From NCBI GenBank assembly GCA_030272585.1, contig BSYQ01000002.1:3720001-3784000 (forward strand): a stretch of 64,000 bases of DNA. The letters are read 5' to 3'. A program made the translations under genes and the position numbers. Source of the DNA: Bryopsis sp. KO-2023. Taxonomy: Eukaryota; Chlorophyta; Ulvophyceae; Bryopsidales; Bryopsidaceae. Shown here one piece after another: positions 22,469-34,192 of this stretch (positions are counted from its first letter, which is position 1; every line of letters begins with the position of its first letter). The notes beneath the pieces were generated by a model. It was not told the DNA's origin, ran no database searches, and saw only the letters and a program-made list of their open reading frames with translations.

Positions 22469-25400
22469 ATGATGAGGCTCGCTATCGTGTTGGCTTTGGC
22501 CGTGGGCGCTTTCGCCGGAGGATGTGTGATTCAGGAGGAGTATGGATGCGTCAGGAAGAGCGCGGGTACGTTGAATCTCCACGCGAAATAGTCGTATGAG
22601 GTTTCTTCCTCTGTCGGGAGCGCTGTTGGAAAAGCCTTGCCGTGTTCTGTGTAGAAATCCCCTCGAAACGAGCGCGCTTCCCGTAAAAATATGAGGTTTT
22701 CCAGGAATACGTTTACCCTCCCCCTCCCATCCCATCCCCCAGGAGTGTTTTTTGAAAGAGGTGCCCCGCTCAGTTGCTTTGGGTGGCCCGCCTTATTTCC
22801 TTCCACGGCGTTGTTTCTGTTTTTTTCACGAAAAATCGAGCAGAAATCTGGGCGTGGGGAAAACCTCGAACTTGGGCGCGAATTCCTTTCGGAAAAGTTT
22901 CCGGAAAAAAAAAATCGTGCGGGCTCGAGAATGTTTGACAAACTTGAGCTCGAGCGTGAATTTTTTCTGCAAAATATCCTCTTACGAGTGCCTAACGTGG
23001 TGAAATGCTTTTTTTTTCTGGGTCTGCAGTTAGGTGTGGCGACGACTGGTGTCAAGGCCACTGCGCCGTGAGTTTCGAAAAAACCTGCGCCAAGAAGGTG
23101 TGGTTCAAAACCGTGTGCGAGAGGGAGGACTACTGCAAGAAGATCGAGACGCCATGCGGCCACGACGGAACCGATGTCGACGGTTTGACTTGCGGCTCCA
23201 GCGAGGAGTGCGTGAGCGACAGGGTGTGCAAGCTGATCCCCGCTCGCAGGAAGAAATCGTACATTGGCTGGGAGTCCAAGCCTAAAGCTGGGGGCTTGTT
23301 CGAAGTGTGCAAGGATGTCTACTCTTGCGCAGCTGTCGGTAAGGAGGAGTGACGCTCTACTCAAAAAAACAGCTGAAAGAACGAAACTGGTTTTTTTTCC
23401 TCTCCGAAACCAACGGGGATGTGGTTTGTCGCGACGCAGACCCCTGGGATCTTGAGGTCGAAGAGCTGGACATCGTTTGCACCAAGGAGTACGAGATCGT
23501 GAAGGAGACGGACTGCATTTCGCTGTGGAACGACAAGAAGCTCTGGGGAGGGATCGCCATCTCCGAGTCCAAGTTTTACAAAATGAACGCCGGCTTCTCG
23601 TGTGGGGAAAAGCTCGTCGGTCGCTTGGTGTGCGTCGAAGCGGATGCTCAGTTCAAGGGTAAGCGCGCACTTTTCTCTCCCCGCCAGAAATAGACCTCTA
23701 AGAAAAAACAACACGGGGAAAAAAAAGAAAAAACACGAAAAAAAAAGGAAAAAGTACCTGTTGGTCTGACCTGTGTGGTGTTGTGCGTATGACAGTCCAG
23801 AAATGCGGCGACGACATCTGCGACGTTGGTTACGAGTGTGCCACCCGCGAGACATGCTCAGAGATCGCAGTCAAAAAACCCATCTGTGGAAGGCGACCAG
23901 TGTTCAGTTGCTTGAACAGCGTGGCCCCCGCCACCCTGTGTGGAAACCAAGTGTGCTCCTCCATCGCCAGGTGCGAGATCATTGCCAAGAAGGTGTGCCC
24001 CGACACGACGCCCCCTCCCACCACCGCCAGCCCTCCTCCCACCACCACCACCAGCCCTCCTCCCGCCACCGCTAGCCCTCCCCCTTTCACCATCAGCAGA
24101 CCTCCTCCTCCCACCACTGTCAGCCCTCCTCCCTCCACCACCAGCCCCCCTCCCACGACGACCAGCCCACCTCCTGCGACCTCGAGCCCTCCTCCATCCA
24201 CCACCAGCCCTCCTCCCACCGCCACCAGCCCACCTCCTACTACCACGAGCCCTCCACCCAGCACCACCAGCCCACCTCCGTCAACTACCAGCCCTCCTCC
24301 TACCACTACGAGCCCCCCTCCGTCAACCATCAGCCCTCCTCCGTCCACCACTAGTCCTCCACCATCGACCACCAGCCCTCCTCCGTCAACCACCAGCCCA
24401 CCCCCTGCCACGTCGAGCCCACCTCCGTCAACCACCAGCCCTCCTCCAGCGACCACCAGCCCTCCTCCGTCCACCACCAGCCCTCCTCCAGCAACCACTA
24501 CCAGCCCTCCTCCAGCGACCACGAGCCCACCCCCTGCCACCACCAGCCCTCCTCCAGCGACCACGACCAGCCCTCCTCCAGCGACCACCACCAGCCCTCC
24601 TCCAGCGACCACGACCAGCCCACCTCCAGCGACCACCACCAGCCCTCCTCCAGCGACCACAACCAGCCCACCTCCAGCGACCACCACCAGCCCTCCTCCA
24701 GCGACCACGACCAGCCCACCTCCAGCGACCACCACCAGCCCTCCTCCTACCACTAACCCAAGCCCTCCTCCTCGTGTCGGTCTTTTCACCCGAGGGCCTC
24801 CAACACCCAAGTCAACTTCTGGTGTTCCCGGAGCAAGTGAGTATCCGGCTCGCCCTGAAACGAGTTTCCAACATTTGATAAAGCACCCCCTCACAAAAGA
24901 AAACTCGATTGATGCTTCTTATCCGGTGCCTTGTTTACATTTGAATCAATATCGCTCCATTTGTTCGCTACTCTCCCAAGGCTGGTGCTGGTGCCTGACT
25001 CGGAGCTGAAAATATCTTGAGTGACATCGAATGTATTGAATCCTCTTTCAAAAAAGCTTCAAATTCCTTCCCACCACTCATATTGAGTGCATGTGTTTTG
25101 CAAACTCCTCAGCCGTCAGATCAACCTCTGCCGCTGACCAGCTTGGTACTGTGGCAATTACGGACGTTGTGGCGAACGGAGATACTGTGGCGAGTGGGGA
25201 TTCCTCCGCCACCAAGGGCACCACCTTCTCGGACTCCAGGTCTGAGTCCAGCCTCGGCGTCTCCAGGTCTGTCACGGATGTGAACACCGACTCAGGCTCC
25301 ACTGATGTGGCAGAAGCAACTGCAAGAGGAGCATCCTTCCAGGCGAACACACTGACGACTGACATTCCTTTGGCAAGTGAGTAACCTGGTGGTTACTCTG

Positions 25401-25872
25401 GTGGGGCATGAACGAGCACCTCCAGCTCCACATAGCTTCTCTGTACAACTCTTTGAAATGTGTTCATGAAATCCATTGACTACGGCTGTAACAGTGGTGG
25501 TTACTTGTTGGAGCCTGAGCATCCCCAGCGGCGTATCGCTCCTCTGTACAGCTCTTTAAAGTGTTTTCAGTGAATCCACCACCACCATCTCTCCTTTGTA
25601 CTGAACATCAACTCTGTGTCTTGTGGTTACCACCCGCAGGCACCTATTCGTTCGGCCTGTCTGACGAGGTTGGACCTCTGTCTGACACGGATGCCACCGC
25701 GATCGGGACTGGCGCTGCCGCCAGCAGGGCTTTCTCCACCAGGGGAAACAGTGTCGCCGACTCAACATCCGACGTGCTCGATGGTGTGGCCTCCGTTGCG
25801 ACAATCGCAACCACCGACCCAAACACCGATGATGTTTCGGAGGCAAACGCCACTTCCGAATTTGGCCGTTAA
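22469..25872 (+). CDS. Gene A: secreted Cys-rich protein with Ser-Pro3 linker (720 aa, 6 coding exons)
   Basis: Exons 22469-22565, 23030-23338, 23440-23658, 23796-24836, 25113-25376 and 25640-25872 (stop TAA), joined by GT-AG introns all in phase 1. Exon boundaries are supported by exact length matches with paralog gene B (309, 219, 264 and 233 nt). Residues 1-18 are a signal peptide ([18 protein letters not shown]). Residues 19-278 are Cys-rich and contain two related modules starting CGDDWC and CGDDIC, with Lys-rich Cys pairs such as [13 protein letters not shown]. Residues ~279-535 are about 35-40 copies of SPPP[AST]TT, the Ser-Pro3 type of extensin-like glycomodule. Two similar Ala/Ser/Thr-rich exons close the protein. 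No membrane anchor is visible. Probably an extracellular or cell-wall glycoprotein; the family was not recognised. Introns and the exons outside the linker resemble gene B, so the duplication is fairly recent. An intron sits just before the ATG. Confidence 0.8.
24003..24770 (+). repeat. Coding minisatellite for SPPP repeats in gene A
   Basis: A repeated 18-21 bp coding unit (AGCCCTCCTCC followed by Ala/Ser/Thr codons and ACCACC) makes up most of the 1041-bp exon; the gene B exon is only 369 bp. The unit is more regular from about 24480 to 24740, where CCTCCAGCGACCAC recurs almost identically, which suggests recent expansion by slippage or unequal exchange. Confidence 0.8.
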
Positions 25873-28507
25873 GCAACACCCGATGGTGTCATTTTCGAAA
25901 ACAAGCTTTATGTCAGTCGGCATTCACCGCTGTATTTAAAGACGATTCGCTGCTTTCTGTGTTATAGCGGATAGGATGGCCCCTTCTCGTGAGTTCATAA
26001 TTTTTGAAAAAAAGGGTTTGCCATATACATATATATTTTTCTGATCCGTTACGTGTTTTAAGATCTTATTATGGTGTGATTATAGTTTTTTTTAGTGAAA
26101 AAAAAAAAAAAAAGACAACAAGTGGGTTTTTTTCACTCCCTGTCATAGAGTCCATCGTGACCTCATATATTTGAACAAAGGGAGGAAACTGTGAATTGGT
26201 ACGTTTCTTTTCTTGATTTGTTTTGTAAGTAAAAGCTGTTTTTCTGGAATTTGATGGGCCTGCTATCTCTTCTCGATGTTTTTTCCACAAAAACATTGTG
26301 TTGTGGAAATTGTGATTCGGTGGAACGTGGTAAAAAACTGTACCGAAAAAATACAAAACTGTGGTCACCTGCAAGGTGGATGAGAAAGAAAGCTGCTGGT
26401 TGCTCCTGTTATATGTAAATGAATCAAATTTTATATGTATGTTTATATCAAAAAAAAATGAATATAAATAAACAAATAAAAAATATGTATATATACCGGG
26501 TTTTTTCATAAGCTGTGAATCCTCAAATGGTCCCAGTGTTTCCCATCAAGCAAGAAAACTACAGGCACAGTGTGTCTGTGTGTACATCTCGTTGGGGGCC
26601 GCCAAGGACCGTTGTCCCATGTCCGACGAATGTGCCCTAAACCCACCCTCCCCATGTCGCACATAAGAACCGTCACTGGCGACTTTTAACGGCTTCTTGT
26701 ATGTGTATGATTTCCTTTTTACAAACTGATACATTTGGTGCAAGCCAAGCGTTCTCCTTTTTACAATCCATTGAAGTTTTCCCTTTCAGTTATGGGAGGT
26801 TTTTTTATAATTTTTTGGACCTCAGTGCAGTTACTCAACACCCGGCCAAAAAAAAAATTCATAATGGGATTGTTCATTACTTCTTTCTGTGCCCAGAGGT
26901 GCGGCTGGTTAAAAAACTTTAAGAGTTTTTTTTTGTTGCCTTTTTCATATCGGTGGTGGAGGGATAGATTTTTTCACGAAATCTCATTTTGATAACATTT
27001 GGAGCGGTTCGTAGTCTGACAGAGGTTGCAAGCTACACCCTCAATCGTATTTAGTGTGGGTCTTTTAATAGTGTTACCTCAGTAATAGTGCAGGCCACAC
27101 TAATTCATGGAAAACCGAAACGTTAACTACACCCTCAATCGTATTTAGTGTGGGTCTTTTAATAGTGTTACCTCAGTAATAGTGCAGGCCACACTAATTC
27201 ATGGAAAACCGAAACGTTAACTAGAAGTGTAGATTTCGGAAATAGTGTGGCCCACACTATTTTCTGTTTTCTAAAATTTCTGCCGTACACGGAAATAGTG
27301 TAGGCTACACTAAATACGATGAAGGGTGTAGTGGTTTGTTGTTTTCCCTTCAAAAATGCTGTCTGCTGACTCTGGCCAGGGATTTCTGTGGAGAAAAACA
27401 TGGTGTCGTTCCGTCAGTCTGACGACCGCACTTGAAAAAAAACGACTATGCTTCTCCACCAACACACCAATGTTCAGTTGGGTTTTGCTGACGAGAAATT
27501 CTGGAACGTGTTATTCTCATACTGACACGTCAGCGCCGCCGACTGCATTAAATGTATCTGTTGATTTTCTCGTAGCACTGGTAAAATTCCCTTTCCAACA
27601 AAAATTTTACCTGACCATTCTCGCCAATCATATCCATACTTTTACAAGCACAGCGTTTCTCAGCTTTATCTTCATGGAACAAGGGGGGTCGTTTTTCCTA
27701 TGGATAAAATGGATACAAACTCCCTAGGGAGTCCTCCAACCAACCGAAAATATTGCAAAACATGCCAGACCGGAGCATATTGCATCGGAGGTAAAGAAAG
27801 AAAACCCTCAAGCCAGCTGCCAGGTTTTTAGAAGAGCAAAAAAGACAATAGAAAAAAACAAAGCAGTATGTATAATTTGTATTGTGTATTCTGCATTTTT
27901 TTTTTGTATTTTTCTGAGTGGGCAGCGTGTTGTGCGCGAACGAACAAACAAATTGAAAAGGATATTTTGAACTAGATTTGTTGGAGGCTCCACAGAATGA
28001 TGAGTGTTTAAAAAAACCCATGAAAGATTGTTTTCCCCAATCAATTTTTGAGAGTTCGAATTCAAATTTTTCAATTTGCAAATTGACTGCGATAAGCCAG
28101 GTTTTGACAAAACAAAACCGAAACAGAAAAAAAAACGTTTGAGAAAAAAAGGAGCGTTTACTTACAAACATAAAAAAACAATCAAAACAGTCCTTCCCTT
28201 TTTCTTTTCCCTTTTGTTTTTTTGCAGCTAAATCACGATAGGCGGGTGGGAAAAAAAAATCACTAAACCCAACCCTAACCCTTGAAAATCTTAAACAAGT
28301 AACTGATAACGATTTCTTTTATCTTTTTAAAGAAAAAAGAATTTGCCCTTTAAAAAATTTATCAACTCACGAAAGGGCTCATCCTGAACGCTATAAACAA
28401 GAGGAGCTTCAGCGCTGAATGTCCTAAACACAGCGTCCAGCGCCGCCAATTGACTTATTGATTAACCGAGGCCTCTTCTCCTCCTGACATTGAGACAATT
28501 TGAGTAT
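25873..28507. other. Intergenic stretch between the convergent paralogs
   Basis: AT-rich, with candidate polyadenylation signals for gene A near 26460-26480 (AATAAA-like runs) and an inverted-repeat element at 27033-27331. A short CCCTAACCC tract at 28270 is too small to be a telomere array. No gene found. Confidence 0.55.
27033..27331. mobile_element. Inverted-repeat element with perfect 94-bp tandem duplication
   Basis: 27033-27126 and 27127-27220 are identical 94-bp copies starting CTACACCCTCAATCG. The right end (27307-27331) is the reverse complement of the first 25 bp with two mismatches. The palindrome AATAGTGTGG/CCACACTATT lies at about 27240-27261. Together this looks like a small non-autonomous DNA element whose left end was duplicated in tandem. 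No target duplication could be fixed. Confidence 0.7.
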
Positions 28508-30897
28508 TTAAGGGTCGGCGGCAGCTGTGGCGATCGCCTCCGCCACGTCCCCGGAGGCTGGGTCAGCTTCGGCAGTTGTAAGAGTGGCGGCGGCACCCTG
28601 AACAGCGTCCGATTGAGAGTCGGAAAAGGTGGCTCCCTTGGTGGCAAACCCGGTGCTGGCGGCGGCGCCATATCCATTCGTCACGGCATCTGTGGTGGTC
28701 AAAGTTCCGATAGCGTCGGAAAGAGCTCCCGAAACGGTGCCTGTGGGTTTTTACACAAAGCACAGTCGATGTTCAGTAAAGCAAAACACTCCTAAAACAA
28801 CACAATTTGAACGATTCTACAGGAAAGCGATACTTTCCCGCAGCAGGAAAACACCACAGGGCACTCACTTGCCAAAGGTACGGTTGGAGTGGCGGTGGTC
28901 GCAGGGTTGGATGCGGCGGTTGCGGTTGCTTGCGCTTCATCCCCGGAGTCAGTATCGGTGTTTACGTCCGTGAAAGAGGCAGCTACGCCGAGGCTGGCGT
29001 CGGATTGAGAATCGGAGAAGGTGGTGCCCTTGGTGGCGGAGCCGGTGCTGCTGGCGACGCTGTCTCCGTTAGCCACGGCGTCTGTGTGTGTCACGGTTCC
29101 GATATCGTCAGCGAGGGAGCTCGAAACGCTGGCTGAGAAGTTTTCAGGAAAGCAAGCTCCACGTCAGAAGACGTATCAAGAAATTTAAAAGTGCTCGAGA
29201 CATTGTGTAGATCGCTCAGAGTATATTTTAGCTTTAGAATCGAAAAAAAGATACTACTGGAGGCTTAGGACATGATTCAAGGTATGGTTACGGTGAGAAG
29301 TTTGATACTCTCAGGTAAAACACAGAAAAATAATCATGACGAAAAAGCGCCCTTTATTTCTGGCGTTTATTTGAAAAACTGATGTTGGGGAGCAATGAGA
29401 AACTTACTTGCTGAGGGCACACCAGTGGTTGGCATTGGAGTTGGGGCTGGCGTTGGAGTGGGGGTAGGCGCTGGAGTAGGAGTAGGGGTCGGGGTGGGGG
29501 TAGGCGTTGGAGTAGGGGTAGGCGCAGGGGTTGGCGTTGGAGTAGGGGTGGGGGTAGGACCTTGACCGTGGCACACTTTCTGGGAGATGATCTCGCACTT
29601 CTCGCTGGAGGAGCAATATTGGTTTCCGCACAGGGTGGCGGCGGCGGAGGCGCCCTTCAAGCATGTGTAGACGGGCGTTCTGGCGCAAATTGGTTTTTTG
29701 ACTGCGATCTCTGAGCATGTCTCGCGGGTGGCACACTCGTAGCCGGTTTCGCAAATGTCGTCGCCGCATGTCATGGCTGTGAGCGCACGTTTACAGAACT
29801 CAGAGGACGTTTCAATTCACGCTGAGATAAACAGATGCTGTGTGAGAAAAAGCAGCTGACACTTTGAGGAGGCGTCTTGGGGGGAAAAAAACAAACGGGA
29901 ATAATACTTACCCTTGTACTGAGCATCCGCTTCGACGCACACAAGGCGACCGACGAGCTTCTCTCCACACGAGAATCCTGCGTTCATTTTGAAAAACTTG
30001 GACTCGGAGATGGCGACTCCGCCCCAGAGCTTCTTGTTACCCCACAGCGAAACGCAGTCGGTCTCCTCCACAATTTCGTACTCCTTGGTGCAAACGATTT
30101 CCAACTCTTCGACATCCAGCGCCCAGGGGTCTGCGTCGCAACAAAACCACAACTCCGTTGGTTTTTTCACAGAAAAAAAAGCCAGTTTCGTTCTTTCAGC
30201 TGTGAATTCTTGAGTGGAGGGGCACTCCTCCTTACCGACTGCTGCGCACGAGTAGACATCCTTGCACACTTCGAACAAGCCTCCAGGCATGCGCTTGGAC
30301 TTCCAGCCGGCGTGCGAGCGCCTCTTGTGTGCGGGAATCAGCTTGCACACCTTTTCGCTGACGCACTCCTCGCTGGCGCCGCAAGTCAAACCCTCGAGGT
30401 CGTTTCCGTCGTGGCCGCACGGCGTCTCGATTTTCTTGCAGTAGTCTTCTTTTTCGCACACGGTTTTGAACCAGACCTTTTTGGCGCACGTTTTCTTGAG
30501 CTCCACGGCGCAGTGGCCGTGACACCAGTCGTCGCCACACTTAACTGCAGCCGAACGAAATCAACAAGCACCCGTTAGCAGATACTCAGCAAAGGTGTAG
30601 CTCACGACATCATTCTAGGGGGAAACCCCGACACCGACTCCCCTGCCAAAGGTTTTCAGAAAAACCTCGCAAAAAATATCTGCGTAAAATCTACCCGAAG
30701 CAGAAAACAAGCGGCGAAAAACGCCAGAAAGCAGTGCAGCTGGTGGAAAAGGAAAACCTCATATGAGTGTTTTGTGCTTGGAAGGTTTTTATCGTACCTG
30801 CGTTCTTCTTGACGCAAGCGTAGTCCTCCTGAAGGTAACAACCTCCGGCGAAAGCGCCCACGGCCAAAGCCAACACGATAGCGAGCCTCATCATCAT
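28508..30897 (-). CDS. Gene B: secreted Cys-rich protein with Thr-Pro linker (497 aa, 6 coding exons)
   Basis: Exons, 5' to 3' on the minus strand: 30897-30798, 30544-30236, 30130-29912, 29776-29408, 29132-28869 and 28740-28508 (stop TAA). All introns are GT-AG and phase 1. Signal peptide at residues 1-19 ([19 protein letters not shown]). The Cys-rich part closely matches gene A, including modules beginning CGDDWC and CGDDIC. The linker is about 45 residues of Thr-Pro/Ala-Pro dipeptides, the arabinogalactan type, instead of SPPP. The last two exons encode a duplicated module with DAVxNG, [13 protein letters not shown]. No transmembrane segment or anchor is seen. Secreted or wall-bound; the family was not recognised. 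Intron 3 (30131-30235) is 105 nt and free of in-frame stops, so its retention would insert 35 residues. Convergent with gene A. Confidence 0.8.
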
Positions 30898-31125
30898 CTG
30901 CGAGAAAGAATGGAAAAAACGAAACGACTCAGCGTCAGACAACCTGCTTTAGCACTACCCTCCAGAAAACGAACGCAACCACAGCACCACAGCACCGAGA
31001 AGAGGGAGAGGGGGGGCGAGCGCGAGCTCGCGCTCGCCCCCCCCTCTCAACGAAAAAGCCAATCCTTTTCGTTACGCGCCGAGAAAGTCAGCAAACAGAT
31101 AGCGCCAGCGCCCACCTTTGCTGTC
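30898..31125 (-). other. 5'-UTR intron of gene B
   Basis: The donor GT is at 31124-31125 after CAGCAAAG. The acceptor TTCTCGCAG ends at 30898 immediately before ATGATGATG. Gene A has the same arrangement, with a 256-nt intron (22213-22468) ending CCCTTGCAG just before ATGATG. Both introns abut the start codon. Confidence 0.7.
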
Positions 31126-31270
31126 CTGGTTCCGGGAAGCAGAGAGATATGTTCTGAGTTTTCCTTTTTTTTCCTGTACGAGGCTCCTCTGATGGACTTT
31201 GGGTCGGGGGATGCTTTACCGGGAGTCAATTCACCTGTTGGCTGTGGGTTCGCTGGACATCGCTTTTATA
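31126..31270 (-). promoter_or_regulatory. Gene B core promoter and 5' UTR exon
   Basis: A clear TATAAAA at 31264-31270 within GCGTATAAAAGCG. The conserved tract ATATCTCTCTGC starts at 31150 and the non-coding exon ends at 31126. The transcription start is inferred near 31235. The counterpart in gene A has the weaker CATAAAG, so gene B may have the stronger promoter. Confidence 0.65.
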
Positions 31271-31379
31271 CGCGCGCAGCGCTGTGAAGTGCGGGACAGG
31301 GTTTCTCGGATGTACAGTACGTCATTGAGGTACTGGACACCCTGATTCAGCAAGGAAATTTCCCGGTTGGGCGGAACTA

Positions 31380-31500
31380 CCGTAGATAGGGTAATTTCTG
31401 CGCGCATGAACTTTCGCGTGTTTTATTTCAGCGATACTAATTTTTGCGATTCAACCAGGTCGCAAAAACTAGTCCAACGCAAAAATTACCCTATCTACTG
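31380..31500. mobile_element. 121-bp miniature inverted-repeat element
   Basis: The left end CGTAGATAGGGTAATTT with TGCG and the right end (AAATTACCCTATCTACTG) are inverted repeats of about 20 bp with two mismatches. An internal hairpin with arms TTTTTGCGA and TCGCAAAAA is also present. Non-coding; a target duplication is not obvious. Confidence 0.6.
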
Positions 31501-33790
31501 TGACGGTATATCCACTGATTGTCTGGTATTGGTATTGGTATTTGATGTTTGTTTGTTTGTTTGATTGATTGTCTGGTATTGGGTTGCGAAATGAGCAGAG
31601 TGGATCCTCAGGCATCATGTGATCATTGATTGATTGATTGACTGACCTTCTTTTCCCGATTAACTTTCCTTGAACCAGATCTAAGCATCCTTATTTTTTC
31701 CCAAAGGCAGGTAACAAAACACGTACCTTAACCCTACACAGCCATGAGGTTTTTTCAAATCAGTCCGTCTAGTAACTCCTCATCGAATTTAGACAAAACA
31801 AGTTTGATCGGTTTTTTGATGGGATTCCAGAGCAACAAGCATATATCAAAATTTGGGCAGAAAAATGCTGAGCCAATTGACAAAGCACGTGATTTGATTC
31901 GCAAATTACGTGGCACAAGGATAGAAGCAAAAGCAGACTGTTGGGCAGCAAGATCGACCCAAATCATCATTGCTTACCAAAACTTTGAAAGTTATTTCCC
32001 CTAAATTCGATACCTGAGGAGGAAATCCTGCCAAGAAACCCCCAAGGGAAATAACAAGCATCTGAAGGATGTGAGTATCGCGATAAACTCTGTTGTGGAA
32101 TCTCCACCATTGTTATGTTACTTATCCAAACACTAGGCTGTTTTGGGCTCTCAAAAATGCCAGGGGGTGTATTTTTGGATGCATAAATGATGGGTGGGGC
32201 TGTGGATGAGGGCGCTTGCAGGTCGGGCTGGCTCATATTCTGCTTAAGAGGACTGTGCTCGGTGGGTTATTATAGCCCGCAAATAAGATTACGTAATCTT
32301 ATAAGTACACCTATAAGATTTGTTGGTTGGTAACTGATTGAACCGATCATCCACAAGAATTCCAAAACATGACTGGCTAGAGCATACAGCATCTTCACTG
32401 AACTGTTGGCAGTTGTTTCAACCACTGTTTGCCGGAGGGAGTGAATGCGGAGGAAACTCAGGCGGCAGGAGCTTTTTTTCTGTAGGTTTTGAGAGATGTG
32501 CTCTCTTTTCCTTCTCCCAGAAATTTCACTTTTAAAAGTGTGTCACAGACCAAGCCTGACTCCCACCCCCACCCCTACTCCAACGCCAACGCCAACCCCT
32601 TTTTCTCCCCAAAATGAGTCCCTCAGATAGCTTGTGTTGTGGACCAAAAGAGATCCCACACCCTTTGGCACAATCAGCATTTTACAATGGTTCTTGTCCC
32701 TTAAAACACCACATGTAACCGTTCCGTCTGACATAACCTCAGTCGGTCATATCACCTTATCCGAGTGTTGTTGTATGTGCACCTGAAAAACGTTCTGGGG
32801 TTACTCCCCACTAGAAAAAAAAATTGAAGAAAACTGAAGGCGGCGACGGAAATGAAGCGTCTCAGCAGGGCTCACGACGTCTCTTTTATCCTCCCCTGAG
32901 GTTTCCCCTCAAACTCAGCGCCGCCACCACGACAGCAACACTCAAACACCCCTAGTATATACTATATATACCATATATGGGCTCGAAGGAAAGTGTGGCG
33001 GCGCGCGTCAAGCATCCAGGAGAACGCCCAAATCTTGATCGAGGTCGGGTTGCTGAGGGGTGGGCAGCCTGTACAACCAACCTCTATCTGAGCTGCGACT
33101 CGCTGCCTATGAAGTAACGCCATAGGCGCAACCAGCATTTCAGGAAAGGGGGGGCCAAAGTATTTTCGGGGGGGGGGGGGGGGGCCCAATTGTGTTTGGT
33201 GGGGAAAAACCAGATTTTTTTTTTTTTTTTGGTTACAGATTTCTAGGTTTTTGTTTTTTTGCGCTCGATGACTTTTTTGAAAGGGGCCAGAGAAATTTAA
33301 GGGGAGGCCAGCCCCCCCCCCCCCGGCCCCCCCTTGGTTTAGCCTATGGGTAACCCGCGCGCGTGTGCATAACGCCGAGGCGTCGTGTTGATCAACGCTG
33401 TGGTCCACACATGTAGTCATAATCGAATCGCTGACCGCCACGATGCTTCTCTGCTAGAGAGAGTCGCTTTTCAGGGGGGTCGACCGCAGACTTGCAAACG
33501 GCCCTGTGGAAAGATCGCCCCGAGACTTTCCTCACTCGAGTTCAAAAACTTGCTCCCCTGCACTCACCTCGGTGTCGCCGCCACACATGTCAGACGTGAG
33601 CACATCCCCGTTGCACATAGAAGCGCAACATGTTATCAACGCACCTTGATTTCGCTGTGCTTTTCTGGGAAAGGGGGTGGCAGATCAGGGGGCGGGAGCT
33701 TTTGGATGTTTACAACAGGTTGGCTAGAAAAAAGGTGGAGAAGGAGGTCGTGGAATTTCCCACAAAAATGTTTCTGAAAAAAAACAAAAC
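31501..33790. other. Gene-free stretch
   Basis: Contains GATT microsatellites (31560-31642), a perfect 20-bp palindrome ATAAGATTACGTAATCTTAT at 32283-32302, a CCAACG/CCCACC run at 32558-32600 resembling the Pro-Thr codons of gene B but without flanking exons, and poly-G, poly-T and poly-C tracts at 33168-33325. No gene supported. Confidence 0.5.
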
Positions 33791-33794
33791 TTGT

Positions 33795-34192
33795 GTGGAA
33801 TCATGCTCGCTGGTTTCCCACGGAAGAAGTGGAAAAGAAGGTGGTTGATTTTCCAGAGAAAATTTTTGAAAAAAGAAACTCTCTTTTTTAGGTTCTTTAC
33901 GGCAGTGGTGTAGAAAAGGGTGGTTGATTTTCCACAGAAAAGTTTCGAGAAAAGAAACTCTCTTTTTCTTTTTGAAATAGAGCTCGCACCGGCTGATTTT
34001 CGACAGAAACATTTTCAGAGAAAGAAACCACTTTTTTGTAAGCGCTCCCATGGAATGATTTTCCACAACAGGAAAGTTTCAGGGGGAAAGGGAAATCTTT
34101 CTCTTTTGAAAAATGCTCGCACCCGGGATCGAAAAGAGAAACTTTTTGGATCCGTTCCGGAGGAGAAAAATGTTTTTCTTTTTTTAGGGAAT
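33795..34192. repeat. Degenerate tandem array carrying tRNA-Val 3' fragments
   Basis: Units of about 80-180 bp share GATTTTCCACAGAAAA, AAAGAAACTCTCTTTT and a GCTCGCACC-like block. The block matches the 3' end of the adjacent tRNA-Val in steps: GCTCGCTGG near 33804, GCTCGCACCGG near 33981, and GCTCGCACCCGGGATCGA near 34113. The full tRNA begins at 34193. This looks like repeated duplication of the tRNA tail with its downstream flank. Confidence 0.65.

Noticed and set aside
23940-24878. 312-codon plus-strand Pro/Leu-rich frame
   Set aside because: Out-of-frame shadow of the same repeat.
23830-24894. 354-codon minus-strand frame of GGGLVV repeats
   Set aside because: Exact antisense of the SPPP coding repeat of gene A; the plus strand has splice sites, homology and a signal peptide.
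28265-28285. CCCTAACCC telomere-like tract
   Set aside because: Only about two units; not an array and not at a chromosome end.
29877-30578. 233-codon plus-strand frame
   Set aside because: Antisense of gene B exons and introns.
32547-32600. CCAACG/CCCACC run resembling the gene B Pro-Thr codons
   Set aside because: No neighbouring exon, Cys motif or splice site; treated as a microsatellite, not a third paralog.
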